From Nocardioides sp. W7 (GTDB lineage: Bacteria > Actinomycetota > Actinomycetes > Propionibacteriales > Nocardioidaceae): a DNA stretch of 64,000 bases. Position numbers and translations under genes: made by a program. The notes under the pieces are model-generated. The model was not told where the DNA came from. It was given only the letters and a program-made list of their open reading frames with translations, and did no database searches. Numbering within the stretch: position 1 is the stretch's first letter; each line of letters opens with the position of its first letter. Of this stretch, positions 17,298 to 28,656 are shown piece after piece. The stretch spans positions 1,612,001 to 1,676,000 of the forward strand of contig NZ_CP095078.1 in NCBI RefSeq assembly GCF_022919075.1, given 5' to 3'.

Positions 17298-19280
17298 TCA
17301 GGCCAGGGGTGTTCCCAGTGCCAGGTCGACGCTGCGTGCTGCCTCCCACACGGTGACCGGGCGCGCTCCCATCGCTCCGTCCGGGTCCAGGGCGGTCAGC
17401 ACGTAGCGGCCGTTGGCGGGGCGGGGGATCTCGTAGCGGCCCTCGTGATCGGTGCGGATCGAGTCGACGGCTTCTCCGGACTGGCGGGTCAGGACGACGA
17501 GGGCGTTGCTGATCGGCATCCCGGATGCGTCGGTGATGGTGCCTTTGAGGGTGAGCCGGTCGCGCAGCACGATCGCCGGCAGCGGGGTGTCGCTGTCGAG
17601 GGTCATGATGCGCGAGCGCGGCTGCCAGCCCTCGGCTGCGGTGACGACGAGGTAGTCGGCGGCGGCCGGGATCGCTGCGGTGAACCGGCCGTCGGAGTCG
17701 GCCTGTCCCCAGTCCACGGCGTCGCCGTCGGGGGTCAGGACGGTGACCACGGCGGTGCGGATGGGGCGCGCCCACTGGTCGACGACCTGACCGCGGACGA
17801 CCTTGGCCGGGCGGCCGCTGCGGTCGGTGCCGGTGCGGTCGGCTTCCTCGGCGAAGTCGCGCATCTTCAGCATGGGCACCCCGAGGAGGGCGGCGAGGAG
17901 TGCGGCTGCGCCGGAGATCCAGAACAGCAGGGTGAGTCCGCGTAGGTCCGGGTAGGCCTGGCCGGCGACGGTGATGGTCCACGCGGTGGTGACGGCGGCG
18001 GTGGTGGCGCTCGCGGTCGAGGTGCCGAGGGAGCGGAGCAGCACGTTCAGGCCGTTGGCGGATGCGGTTTCGGTGACCGGGACCGCGCGCATGATCAGTG
18101 TCGGCAGCGCGCCGTACACCATGGCGGTTCCGATGCCGACGGCCACCGAGCCGATCACGATCTGCGTGAGGTTGTCGTTGAGGAACACCCGGGCCACGTA
18201 GGCGACGCTCATGATCGTCGCGCCGCTGACCATCGTGAACTGGGGACTGATCCGGGTGGTCAGCCGGGCGGACACGGGAGCCATCACTCCGAAGGCGATG
18301 GCGTTGGGCACCATCCACAGGCCGGCGTGCAGGGCGTCCAGACCCAGGCCGTAGCCGGTCTGGGTGGGCAGCTGGAGGAGCTGCGTGGTCAGCAGCATGT
18401 TGGTGAACATGGCGAAGCCGACGAGTACGGAGGCGATGTTGACCAGGAGCACCGCAGGTCGCCGGGCCACGCGCAGATCGACCAGGGGGCTTGGTGTGCG
18501 GAGCTCGAGCGGACCCCAGACGGCGAGCAGTGCCAGGCCGGCCGCTCCGAGGCCGATGGTGGCCGACGACGTCCAGCCCCACTGGCCTCCCTTGGAGAGG
18601 GCGAGGAGTACGGCGGTCAACGCGACCGACAGCAGGACGGCGCCGCGCACGTCGAACGTGCCACGGGTCCGGACGGGTGACTCCGGGAGGATCGCCAGGG
18701 CAGCGATGAGCAGGACGAGGCCGACGACGCCGGTCAGCCAGAACGTGGCGTGCCAGTCGAGGTGCTCGGAGATGAGACCCGAGAGGGGTGGGCCGGCGCC
18801 TGCGCCGATGGCCAGCGTGGCGCTCATGAGGGCGACGCCCAGTGGCACCCGGTCGCGCGGCAGCTCGTCGCGCATGATGGCGATGGCGACGGGGATCAGC
18901 GACATCCCGACGCCCTGCAGCGCGCGGGCGGTGATGAGCAGCGGGAGCGCCTGGCTCAGCGCGCCGAGCAGTGAGCCCAGCACCGAGACAGCCAAGGCGA
19001 CGGCGATCATGCGCCGTTTGCCGTACATGTCGGCGAGGCGCGACACCGTGGGGGTAGCGATCGCGCCGGTCAGCAGGGTGGCGGTCACCAGCCAGGACGC
19101 GCTGTCGGCCGAGGTGTCGAGCAGCTCGGGAAGGCGGGGGAGCAGCGGGAGGAGCACCGTCTGCTGAAGAGACACCACGATGCCGCACAGCGACAGCGTG
19201 GCGACCACCACTCGCGGGCTGCTGCGTGGCTGGGTGGTGGGCGCAGGGAGCTCCGACGCGATCCGGGTCGGAGCGACCAA
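17298..19280 (-). CDS. MFS transporter (DHA2-like) with two carboxypeptidase-regulatory-like domains
   Basis: 660 residues. The first roughly 480 hold about 14 hydrophobic helices with MFS loop motifs (SRLADMYGKRRMI between helices 2 and 3, ARALQGVGMSLIP), typical of DHA2 drug/proton antiporters. After it come two tandem beta-sandwich repeats of about 75 residues each of the carboxypeptidase-regulatory type. The first reads VVRGQVVDQWARPI...ADSDGRFTAAIP and the second TLKGTITDASGMPI...TDHEGRYEIP. The TTG at 19280 is chosen because AGGAGG (19288-19293) lies 7 bases upstream; an open frame extends to 19391 without a comparable signal. Substrate unknown. Confidence 0.82.
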   Translation of the reverse strand: MVAPTRIASELPAPTTQPRSSPRVVVATLSLCGIVVSLQQTVLLPLLPRLPELLDTSADSASWLVTATLLTGAIATPTVSRLADMYGKRRMIAVALAVSVLGSLLGALSQALPLLITARALQGVGMSLIPVAIAIMRDELPRDRVPLGVALMSATLAIGAGAGPPLSGLISEHLDWHATFWLTGVVGLVLLIAALAILPESPVRTRGTFDVRGAVLLSVALTAVLLALSKGGQWGWTSSATIGLGAAGLALLAVWGPLELRTPSPLVDLRVARRPAVLLVNIASVLVGFAMFTNMLLTTQLLQLPTQTGYGLGLDALHAGLWMVPNAIAFGVMAPVSARLTTRISPQFTMVSGATIMSVAYVARVFLNDNLTQIVIGSVAVGIGTAMVYGALPTLIMRAVPVTETASANGLNVLLRSLGTSTASATTAAVTTAWTITVAGQAYPDLRGLTLLFWISGAAALLAALLGVPMLKMRDFAEEADRTGTDRSGRPAKVVRGQVVDQWARPIRTAVVTVLTPDGDAVDWGQADSDGRFTAAIPAAADYLVVTAAEGWQPRSRIMTLDSDTPLPAIVLRDRLTLKGTITDASGMPISNALVVLTRQSGEAVDSIRTDHEGRYEIPRPANGRYVLTALDPDGAMGARPVTVWEAARSVDLALGTPLA

Positions 19281-19709
19281 CGTCAGGCCTCCTGAAGTAG
19301 TGACGGGACGCTGCCCTCTGACATGTCGGGTGTCGCGTCTACCGGTACGCGGGCGTCCCCACGCTAGTCGCGCTTCACCACGCCTCACCATCGAGGTACG
19401 AGAGCACGAGGGAGGAACGCGTGGTATTTGGGAGGTCGGGGACTGCTCGGCTCGTCTCGGCCGGTACCTCGCGCCGATCGACGCAGGCCGTTCGCGAGCC
19501 GGCAGTCGTTGTCGAATCGTGGCGATCAGGTCTCAGTGGCTCGTTCCGCACACTGGCTAGTGAGTTCGGGGAGCAGAGCCGGACTCCGGTGGCGACGATT
19601 CGGATCCCGTCCCACTGTGAAGATCGAGTCCCGTGGCGTGGCCGCTACTTCCACCACGCCCACGGGACTCGATCTGTCTCCGATCCGAGACAGTCGTGCC
19701 TGACGTGCC
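19281..19709. other. Gene-free interval before hutH
   Basis: About 430 bases with no supported coding frame. It contains the imperfect 55-base palindrome at 19621-19675, a small GTCTC-N6-GAGAC palindrome at 19676-19691 and CGAATCG/CGATTCG half-repeats near 19513 and 19596. It should carry the divergent promoters of the MFS gene and the hut operon, but I could not assign -35/-10 boxes with confidence. Confidence 0.5.
19621..19675 (+). promoter_or_regulatory. Long hairpin in the hutH leader
   Basis: AGATCGAGTCCCGTGGCGTGG (starting 19621) is complementary to 19654-19675 over 21 pairs with one bulged G, around a 12-base loop. It ends 34 bases before hutH. It could be an attenuator, an operator or a mobile-repeat remnant; no U-tract follows. 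Confidence 0.55.
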
Positions 19710-21289
19710 ATGGCGCTGCCCCGACGGGGACTGTCGAATGGGGGCGTGGACGACGAAGAGGTGACTGTCGGGATCGGGCCGGTGCCGGTCGAGGACGTGG
19801 TGGCAGTCGCGCGCAACGGCGCCAGGGTCCGGATCTCGGTGGAGGCCCGGGACGCCATGGCCCGAGCCCGGGCGGTGGTCGAGGAGCTGGCCGCGGCCCC
19901 CACACCGGCGTACGGGATCTCGACCGGCTTCGGCGCCCTGGCCACCCGCCACATCCCCACCGAGATGCGGACCCAGCTGCAGCGGTCGCTGGTGCGCTCG
20001 CACGCGGCGGGATCCGGACCCGAGGTCGAGCGCGAGGTGGTGCGGGCGCTGATGCTCCTACGGCTGTCCACCCTGGCGACCGGCCACACCGGGGTGCGCC
20101 CCGAGACGGCGGAGCTGATGGCCGCCCTGATCTCGGCCGGGATCACGCCGGTCGTGCACGAGTACGGCTCACTCGGCTGCTCGGGAGACTTGGCGCCGCT
20201 CGCGCACTGCGCGCTGGCCCTGATGGGGGAGGGCCAGGTGCGGGACGCGTCCGGGACGCTGCTGCCGGCCGCCGAGGCGCTCGCGGCCGCGGGCCTCGCG
20301 CCGGTGACGTTCGAGGCCAAGGAGGGTCTGGCGCTGATCAACGGCACCGACGGGATGCTCGGCATGCTGGTGCTCGCGATCACGGACCTTCGTCGGCTGC
20401 TGCGCACGGCCGACATCGCCGCTGCCATGTCGGTCGAGGGCCAGCTCGCCACGGACCGGGTCTTCGCCCCCGAGCTGCAGGCGATCCGGCCGCACCCGGG
20501 CCAGGCGTCCTCCGCGGCCAACCTGGTCGCGCTGCTCGCCGACTCGGGCGTCGTCGCTTCGCACCGCGGGCCCGACTGCAACCGGGTCCAGGATGCCTAC
20601 TCCCTGCGCTGCTCACCGCAGGTGCACGGTGCGGCCCGCGACACCGTCGAGTACGCCGCGACGGTGGCCGAGCGCGAGCTCGCGTCCGCCGTCGACAACC
20701 CGGTGGTCATCGGGGGCGCAGTCGAGAGCAACGGCAACTTCCACGGAGCCCCGGTCGCCTACGTGCTCGACTTCCTGGCGATCGTGGCGGCCGACGTCGC
20801 GTCGATCAGCGAGCGGCGCACCGACCGATTCCTCGACAAGGCCCGCAACCACGGGCTGCCGCCGTTCCTGGCCCACGACCCCGGGGTCGACAGCGGCCAC
20901 ATGATCGCCCAGTACACCCAGGCCGCGATCGTCTCGGAGCTGAAGCGACTCGCAGCACCTGCGTCGGTCGACTCGATCCCCTCCAGCGCCATGCAGGAGG
21001 ACCACGTGTCGATGGGCTGGTCGGCCGCCCGCAAGCTGCGGCGCTCCGTCGACGGGCTCACCCGGGTCGTGGCGATCGAGGTGCTGACGGCCGCCCGTGC
21101 GCTCGACCTCCGGGCGCCGCTGACCCCGTCGCCGGCCACCGCGGCCGTCGTACGACTCCTGCGCGAGGCCGGCATCGAGGGCCCCGGTCCCGACCGCCAC
21201 CTCTCACCCGAGATCGAGACCGCCTTCCGGCTGGTCGACTCAGGCGCCGTCCTGGCCGCCGTGGAAGAACTGATCGGAGAGCTGAACTG

Positions 21290-21290
<1 letters not shown>
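19710..21290 (+). CDS. hutH: Histidine ammonia-lyase
   Basis: Converts L-histidine to urocanate and ammonia, the first step of histidine use. 526 residues from ATG 19710. GTG codons at 19746 and 19761 are equally plausible starts, since homology seems to begin near [14 protein letters not shown]. The MIO cofactor triad lies in [14 protein letters not shown] and is Cys157-Ser158-Gly159 instead of the textbook Ala-Ser-Gly. Other core segments are present: [31 protein letters not shown] near 330 and [11 protein letters not shown]. It is first in a hut operon, with the hutU ATG overlapping its stop. Confidence 0.93.
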
Positions 21291-23026
<1,736 letters not shown>

Positions 23027-23030
23027 CCTC

Positions 23031-24215
23031 GTGCCCGACGACTTCGAGCGGATGTGGTCCGATCTCGCGCCGATCGGCCGGTCGACGGAGTCGGGCGGCT
23101 ACTTCCGCCAGCCCTTCACCGGCGCGGAGCGCGAGCTCGATGCGTGGTTCCGTGAGCAGGCGACGGCGCGCGGCCTGCGCGTGGAGACCGACGAGATCGG
23201 CAACGTCGTCGCCTGGTGGGACGCGGGGAGCGGAGCCGGGGTGCTCACGGGCTCGCACCTCGACTCCGTGCTCGACGGCGGCGCGTACGACGGTCCGCTC
23301 GGCGTGGTCTCCGCCCTGGCCGCGGTCGACGAGCTGCGGCAGCGCGGCTTCGTGCCGGCCCGACCGATCGGGGTCTCGGTCTTCGTGGAGGAGGAGGGCT
23401 CCCGCTTCGGGCTGGCCTGCCTGGGCTCGCGGCTGGCGACCGGGGCGGTGTCGTGGGACGTGGCGCGCGAGCTGCGCGACCGAGACGGCCGGGCGTTCGC
23501 CGACGTGGTGGCCGGCGGCGCGTCGACCCTCCTCGACGGCGTCGGCACGTTCGTCGAGCTGCACGTGGAGCAGGGCCGCGACCTGGTCGACCGGGGCGCG
23601 GCGGTGGGGGTCGCGAGCGAGATCTGGCCGCACGGTCGCTACCGGTTCGACTTCACGGGTGAGGCCAACCACGCCGGCGCCACCCGCATGGAGGACCGCG
23701 CCGACCCGATGCTGGCGTACGCGACGACCGCGCTGGCCGCCGACGAGCAGGCCCGCCTCGCCGGTCAGCGGGCGACCTTCGGCCGGCTCGAGGTGGCCCC
23801 CAACGGCACCAACGCCGTGCCGTCGCGGGTGACCGGCTGGCTGGACGCGCGCTGCTCCTCCGACGACGCGCTGGCCGAGCTGGTGGCGGAGGTGACCCGG
23901 CACGGCACCGAGCGGGCGTCGCGCGACGGGACGGCGCTGTCGGTGACCCCGGAGTCGGTGTCGGGCGCCGTGGCCTTCTCCTCGGACCTGGCGGCCGCGA
24001 TCGCGGCCGACCACGGCGACCGCGACTGGCCGATCATCCCGACCGCGGCCGGCCACGACGCCGGCATCCTGTCCGCGGCCGGCGTGCCGACCGCGATGCT
24101 GTTCGTCCGCAACCCCACCGGCGTCTCGCACTCCCCGGCCGAGAGCGCGACCGTGCCCGACTGCCACGCCGGCGTCACCGCGCTGGCCGACACCCTGGAG
24201 AGGCTGGCCGGGTGA
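23031..24215 (+). CDS. M20 amidohydrolase (allantoate/N-carbamoyl amino acid hydrolase family), likely N-formylglutamate step
   Basis: 394 residues of the dinuclear-metal M20 family. Metal ligands are visible in order: TGSHLDSV, YDGPLGV, EEEGSRF, VELHVEQG and HSPAES near the C-terminus. Glu of EEEGSR is the general base. Alone it would be named allantoate amidohydrolase. Its place between hutU and hutF, starting at GTG 4 bases after the hutU stop and overlapping hutF by GTGA, suggests it hydrolyses N-formyl-L-glutamate made by HutF, replacing HutG. That role is inference from context. No ureide genes are nearby. Confidence 0.8.
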   Translation: MPDDFERMWSDLAPIGRSTESGGYFRQPFTGAERELDAWFREQATARGLRVETDEIGNVVAWWDAGSGAGVLTGSHLDSVLDGGAYDGPLGVVSALAAVDELRQRGFVPARPIGVSVFVEEEGSRFGLACLGSRLATGAVSWDVARELRDRDGRAFADVVAGGASTLLDGVGTFVELHVEQGRDLVDRGAAVGVASEIWPHGRYRFDFTGEANHAGATRMEDRADPMLAYATTALAADEQARLAGQRATFGRLEVAPNGTNAVPSRVTGWLDARCSSDDALAELVAEVTRHGTERASRDGTALSVTPESVSGAVAFSSDLAAAIAADHGDRDWPIIPTAAGHDAGILSAAGVPTAMLFVRNPTGVSHSPAESATVPDCHAGVTALADTLERLAG

Positions 24216-25564
24216 GCCCGGCGTCGTACCTCCTGGAACGGGCCTGGGTCGACGGCGCCGTCCACGACGAGGTGCTGGTCGCCATCGAGGAGGGACGGTT
24301 CACCTCCGTCACCGTGGGCGGCCCCTTCGGACACTCCTTGGCTGCCGCTGGTTCCGAAACGGGCGGAGGTCCCCGGCCGACACGGATACCCGGCCTCACC
24401 CTCCCCGGCCTGGCCAACAGCCACAGCCACGCCTTCCACCGAGCCCTCCGAGGGAGGACCCAGCGCGACCGGGGCACGTTCTGGACCTGGCGCGAGCAGA
24501 TGTACGCCGTGGCCGAGCGGCTCGACCCCGACACCTACTTCGCGCTCGCCCGGGCGACGTACCGGGAGATGGTCGCGGCCGGGATCACGACGGTCGGGGA
24601 GTTCCACTACCTGCACCACCGGACCGACGGGTCGCCGTACGACGACCCCAACGCGATGGGCCGGGCCCTGATCGAGGCCGCCCGGGACGCCGGGATCAGG
24701 ATCGCGCTGCTCGATACCTGCTACCTCTCCAGCGGGTTCGGGCAACCGGTCGACGGGGTGCAGGTCCGCTACTCCGACGGCGACGCCGACCGGTGGGCGG
24801 CGCGGGTGGCCGAGCTGCCCGGCGACGACGGCACGGTGATCGGCGCGGCGATCCACTCGGTGCGAGCGGTGCCCGCGGAGCAGTTGGCCACCGTCGCCGA
24901 GGCGAGCAGCGGCCGACCGCTCCACGTGCACCTGAGCGAGCAGGTGCAGGAGAACGACGGCTGCCTCGCGGCATACGGCGTCACGCCCACCCAGCTGCTC
25001 GCCGACCACGGCGTCCTGGGCCCGATGACCAGCGCGGTGCACGCGACCCACCTCACCGCGGACGACATCGCCCGGCTCGGCGCGACCCGCACCCGCGCCT
25101 GCTTCTGCCCGACCACCGAGCGCGACCTCGGCGACGGCGTCGGTCCGAGCCGCCGGCTCCACGACGCGGGCAGTCCGCTCACCCTCGGCTCCGACAGCCA
25201 CGCGGTGATCGACCTCTTCGAGGAGATGCGCGCGGTCGAGATGGACGAGCGGCTCGCCACCCGTCAGCGCGGCCACTGGAGCGCCGCCGAGCTGCTCACG
25301 GCCGCGACCACCACGGGACACGGCAGCCTCGGCTTCCCCGACGCGGGGGCGATCGAGCGGGGCCACCGGGCCGACCTCGTCACCCTCGACACCGCCAGCC
25401 CGCGCACGGCCGGCACCGGCGCGAACGGCGGCACGGCCGTGTTCGCGGCCACCGCGGCCGACGTCACCCAGGTGATGGTCGAGGGCCGGATCGTCTTCGA
25501 GCCGGGCGATCGAGAGCAGATCGGCCGCGACCTGGCCGACGTCATCGACCGGCTCCACGGGTGA
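24212..25564 (+). CDS. hutF: Formimidoylglutamate deiminase
   Basis: Deiminates N-formimidoyl-L-glutamate to N-formyl-L-glutamate and ammonia, in the amidohydrolase superfamily. 450 residues. Metal-binding HSHAFHRAL (about 70-78) follows GLANS; LHVHLSEQ and the later LTLGSDSHAVIDLFEE (metal Asp) are typical of HutF. It starts at GTG overlapping the previous stop and ends the operon. Insert residues 38-55 (Gly/Pro-rich) make the N-terminal strand slightly long. No imidazolonepropionase (HutI), which must act before this enzyme, is present in the window. Confidence 0.9.
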   Translation: MSPASYLLERAWVDGAVHDEVLVAIEEGRFTSVTVGGPFGHSLAAAGSETGGGPRPTRIPGLTLPGLANSHSHAFHRALRGRTQRDRGTFWTWREQMYAVAERLDPDTYFALARATYREMVAAGITTVGEFHYLHHRTDGSPYDDPNAMGRALIEAARDAGIRIALLDTCYLSSGFGQPVDGVQVRYSDGDADRWAARVAELPGDDGTVIGAAIHSVRAVPAEQLATVAEASSGRPLHVHLSEQVQENDGCLAAYGVTPTQLLADHGVLGPMTSAVHATHLTADDIARLGATRTRACFCPTTERDLGDGVGPSRRLHDAGSPLTLGSDSHAVIDLFEEMRAVEMDERLATRQRGHWSAAELLTAATTTGHGSLGFPDAGAIERGHRADLVTLDTASPRTAGTGANGGTAVFAATAADVTQVMVEGRIVFEPGDREQIGRDLADVIDRLHG

Positions 25565-25632
25565 GGTGAGGACTGAGATCGCGGGCGGCTTCGCGAGGCG
25601 ACGATCGCCTCGACGTCCGCCGACGGTGCTGC

Positions 25633-26319
25633 TCAGTGCTGGTAGATCAGCACCGAGATCGCGACGTAGTGACAGACCCAGGCGCCGATGGTCAGGGCGT
25701 GGAAGACCTCGTGGAAGCCGAACCAGGTCGGTCGGGGGTCGGGTCGTCTGAGTCCGTAGACGACTCCTCCGGCGGTGTACAGGAGGCCGCCGGCGACGGT
25801 GAGGATCCCGGCACTCGCGCTGGTGGCGAAGAGGTCGCCAATGAAGGGTGCGAAGGACCAGCCCAGCACGAGGTAGAGGCCGGTGTAGAGCAGACGCGGG
25901 GCGTCGATCCACACCGCGCGGAAGACGACCCCCATGGCGGCACCCACCCAGATGACGACGAGGAGTGCCTCCCGGGTGCCGCCGGTGAGCACGGTGGCCG
26001 CCAGCGGGGTGTAGCTGCCCGCGATGATCAGGTAGATGTTCGCGTGGTCCACGCGTTTGAGTACGCCGTGGGCGCCGGGGCTCCAGGTGCCGACGTGGTA
26101 GACGGCGCTGGTCGCGAACAGGACCAGCCCGGCGAGGGAGTAGACGACGGCGGCCCAGGTGGTGGCCGGGGTCGGCGCCAAGCAGACCAGGACGATCCCC
26201 GCGGCCAGGACCACGGGCGTGACACCGGCGTGCAGCCAGCCGCGCAGGCGCGGCTTGAGAGCGTCGAGGCGCGCGCTCACGACCTGTTCGAGCTCGTCGG
26301 TCAGCGACTGGCTTGCCAT
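25633..26319 (-). CDS. Hemolysin III / TrhA family membrane protein
   Basis: 228 residues with seven hydrophobic helices, a member of the PAQR-like hemolysin III family found in many bacteria and thought to act in membrane-lipid homeostasis. Conserved family features are SAVYHVGTWSP (first His cluster), RVDHANIYLIIAGSYTP, and FGFHEVFHALTIGAWVCHY with the three late His/Asp-type metal ligands. Length and motif spacing are normal. It stands alone, converging on the hut operon. Despite the family name there is no reason to call it a toxin. Confidence 0.9.
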   Translation of the reverse strand: MASQSLTDELEQVVSARLDALKPRLRGWLHAGVTPVVLAAGIVLVCLAPTPATTWAAVVYSLAGLVLFATSAVYHVGTWSPGAHGVLKRVDHANIYLIIAGSYTPLAATVLTGGTREALLVVIWVGAAMGVVFRAVWIDAPRLLYTGLYLVLGWSFAPFIGDLFATSASAGILTVAGGLLYTAGGVVYGLRRPDPRPTWFGFHEVFHALTIGAWVCHYVAISVLIYQH

Positions 26320-26622
26320 GTCCTCAGTTCCTTGTCGTCTGTCACGACCACCCGGACCCTGCGGGCCCCGCTCTCTCCCCGGGAGAGGAGAGCGAGGCCC
26401 GGGGTGCCGCGGCCGTCGGTCGGTGGGCGGTCGCGCTGGGGGTCACGTGGACCAGGCAGCCGAACTGGCGCGCCCAGCACCGAGTAGCCCCGAGCGAGCT
26501 CTCGCACACTCTGAGAGTGCTCCCTAACCGGGGTGCCGGCCCGGGTCCAGGCGAGACTGTCGTCGAGATCACCCTGGAGGGGAGGACCCCGCGGAGGCGG
26601 TGTCGTCCCTGATCGGGTGGTC
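26320..26622. other. Interval between hemolysin III gene and response regulator
   Basis: About 300 bases with no supported gene. It holds the hairpin at 26363-26400 and a small CACTCTCAGAGTG palindrome (26508-26520 on the minus strand). It should contain the 3' end of the response-regulator transcript and the promoter of the hemolysin III gene. Confidence 0.5.
26363..26400 (-). terminator. Hairpin downstream of the response regulator
   Basis: GGGCCCCGCTCTC (26363-26375) pairs with 26388-26400 with one mismatch around a 12-base loop. It probably ends the kinase/regulator transcript before the hemolysin III promoter. Confidence 0.5.
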
Positions 26623-27249
26623 TCAGTCCGAGGGCAACCCGTGGTCGATGGCCCACCCCACGGCGCCCGAGCGGTGGGTCACGCCGATCTTGCGGTAGGC
26701 GCCACGGATGTGGGTCTTGACGGTGTTGACGCCCAGGAAGATCTCCTGGGCGATCTCCCGGTTGGTGTAGCCCTGGGCGATGAGGGCGAGGATCTGGTGC
26801 TCGCGGTCGCTCAGGCCGATGTCGCCGGAGGTGAGGTCGGTGCGGGACTCCTTGCTCGAGCCGACCGTGGGGTTCGGACCGGTGTCGCCGGCCTGCCATC
26901 CGGTGGTGGTCGACTCCAGGGCCTGCAGGACCTCGCTCACGGGAGCGACGAGGTCGAAGAAGCCGTCGGCGCCGTGGTCGAGGGCTCTCGCGGTCAGGTC
27001 CGGGCGCAGCGTGGTCCCGATGAGCATGACGATGGTCGCGGTCTTCTCGACCAGGACGTCGAGCGCGGTGGTGTCGCCGTCGGCGAGGAAGGCGACGTCG
27101 TACAGGGCGATGTCGGGCTCGGGCCCCTCGATGTCGAAGATCGCGGGGACGAACCGGCCCTGGGTCTCCCCGAGGATCGTGGCGATCCCGGTGGCGACGA
27201 TGGGGTGCGGCGTGAAGACCGCGACCCGGATCGGTGGTGTCGTGCCCAT
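26623..27249 (-). CDS. LuxR-type response regulator with degenerate receiver
   Basis: 208 residues. The C-terminal HTH of the NarL/LuxR type is complete (LSDREHQILALIAQGYTNREIAQ, split here by the helix, then VNTVKTHIRGAYRKIGV). The N-terminal domain has the receiver length but has lost most active-site residues. The acidic pair is replaced by FT (VAVFTPHPIV), the Ser/Thr is absent (VMLIGTT) and the Lys is absent (DGFFDLVAP), although the Asp in IALYDVAF remains. Phosphorylation-independent control is inferred. It lies 100 bases after the PAS kinase and is paralogous to the intact regulator divergent from that kinase. Confidence 0.85.
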   Translation of the reverse strand: MGTTPPIRVAVFTPHPIVATGIATILGETQGRFVPAIFDIEGPEPDIALYDVAFLADGDTTALDVLVEKTATIVMLIGTTLRPDLTARALDHGADGFFDLVAPVSEVLQALESTTTGWQAGDTGPNPTVGSSKESRTDLTSGDIGLSDREHQILALIAQGYTNREIAQEIFLGVNTVKTHIRGAYRKIGVTHRSGAVGWAIDHGLPSD

Positions 27250-27349
27250 ACGGCGCTTCCTTCCCCGCCGACCGCGCTCAGAAACGACCCGAGCCAGCGG
27301 CGACGAACGCCACCGCTCGGCTGACTCGAGACGAGCGTAGACCGGGCGC

Positions 27350-28453
27350 CTACACCACTGCGCGATCGGTCGCCGTCGTCAGACACGGCAGCAGGAGGGT
27401 CGCTCGGAGGCCGCGCGGATCCGCGTTCGCGAGCTCGAGGACTCCGCCGTGGGCGAGGGCAACCGTGTGGGCGACCGCGAGACCGAGGCCCCGGCTGCTG
27501 ACGGCCTGCTGCGGGTGGCTGCCTCGTTCGAAGGGCTCGACCAGCCGCTCGTGATCCGCAGCCGGGATCCCGCTGCCCTGGTCGATCACCACGACATGCA
27601 GATGGCACTCGTCGGTCCAGGCCCGCACCAGCACCTCGCTGTCGGACGGCGCGTACGTGACGGCGTTCGCCACGAGGGCTGCGATCGCCTTGCGCAGCCG
27701 GTCCGGGTCGACAGGTGCCCGGACGTGCTCGTCCGCCTCGACTCTCACCCGGGTGCCCGTGGTCGCGGCGGCCTGCTGTTCCTCGGCCACCTGCACGAGC
27801 ATCGGCCGCAGGTCGGTGGCGATGCGTACGACGCGGGCCGCCTCGCCGAGGTCGACGAGGTCGGAGACCGTGTGCACCAGGTCGCTGAGGGACTCGGCCG
27901 CCCTCAGTGCAGCGGTCGCGCTGCGCGCCAGGTCTGCGGGGAGACGGTCCTTGGCGTCGGCGAGGAGCTCGGCGTGTCCGAACAGGGTGCTGAGGGGGGT
28001 CCGGAACTCGTGGTTGACGGTTTCGATGAGGCGACGGCGAAGCTCGGCCTGCTCACGAAGTGCGGCGCGCTCCGAGGTGATGTCCTCGACCATGACGATC
28101 CCGCCGACGATGATGCCGTCCTGGTTCCGCAGCGGCGCACCGTTGCAGCGCAGGTGGATCAGTCCGCGTTCCGGCACCTGGGCGGTCACCACCACGTCCG
28201 TGACGACCTCGCCGGCGCGAGCCCGGACCAGAGGCACCTCGTGCGGGCGGAGCGGGACGGTGCCGCTCTCGTCGTAGAGCCGGAAGCGCTCCGGGATCTC
28301 GTCCTCGGCGTACGGCTTGTCCTGGACGCCGAACAGGTGCTGGAGGGCGGGGCTGAGCAGGGTCATGCGTCCACGTGCGTCGGTGGCGGCTATTCCGGCC
28401 GAAGTCTGGGAGAGCAGAGTCTGCAGCTGAAGGCTGCCGAGGTCGTCGGCCAT
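27350..28453 (-). CDS. Soluble PAS-domain histidine kinase
   Basis: 367 residues without membrane segments, so a cytosolic sensor. It has a PAS domain (about 10-125), a HisKA dimerisation helix with the phospho-acceptor His in NHEFRTPLS (about 143-151), and an HATPase domain with N-box ALVANAVTYAP, G1 DQGSGIP and G2 RGLGLAVAHTVALAHGG. The signal sensed by the PAS domain is unknown. A GGGGAG site precedes the start. It is transcribed with the degenerate regulator downstream and lies divergent from the intact one (28657), the likely phosphotransfer partner. Confidence 0.88.
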   Translation of the reverse strand: MADDLGSLQLQTLLSQTSAGIAATDARGRMTLLSPALQHLFGVQDKPYAEDEIPERFRLYDESGTVPLRPHEVPLVRARAGEVVTDVVVTAQVPERGLIHLRCNGAPLRNQDGIIVGGIVMVEDITSERAALREQAELRRRLIETVNHEFRTPLSTLFGHAELLADAKDRLPADLARSATAALRAAESLSDLVHTVSDLVDLGEAARVVRIATDLRPMLVQVAEEQQAAATTGTRVRVEADEHVRAPVDPDRLRKAIAALVANAVTYAPSDSEVLVRAWTDECHLHVVVIDQGSGIPAADHERLVEPFERGSHPQQAVSSRGLGLAVAHTVALAHGGVLELANADPRGLRATLLLPCLTTATDRAVV

Positions 28454-28656
28454 ATCTCCCCTTGCCCCGGGTGGCGAGCCTCACACCTCGGTGCCGCTCG
28501 CGCGGTGCTCCATGATGACCCGCGCAGGTGAGCCGTGCCCGGTCGTCTCGGCACCGGGTCGTGGTCGTGACGTGATGGCCGCCGACCGACGTGCGAGGGT
28601 AGGGACGGCCCGCATCGACGAGATCGGGCCGGGTGACAGAGCTGATGAGGAGAACG

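Noticed and set aside
17176..19188. Alternative minus-strand frame overlapping the MFS transporter
   Set aside because: Arg/Pro/His-rich out-of-frame reading; the transporter frame has 14 hydrophobic helices and family motifs.
17298..19391. MFS start at the upstream limit of the open frame (19391)
   Set aside because: No ribosome site there; AGGAGG directly before TTG 19280 is a much better signal.
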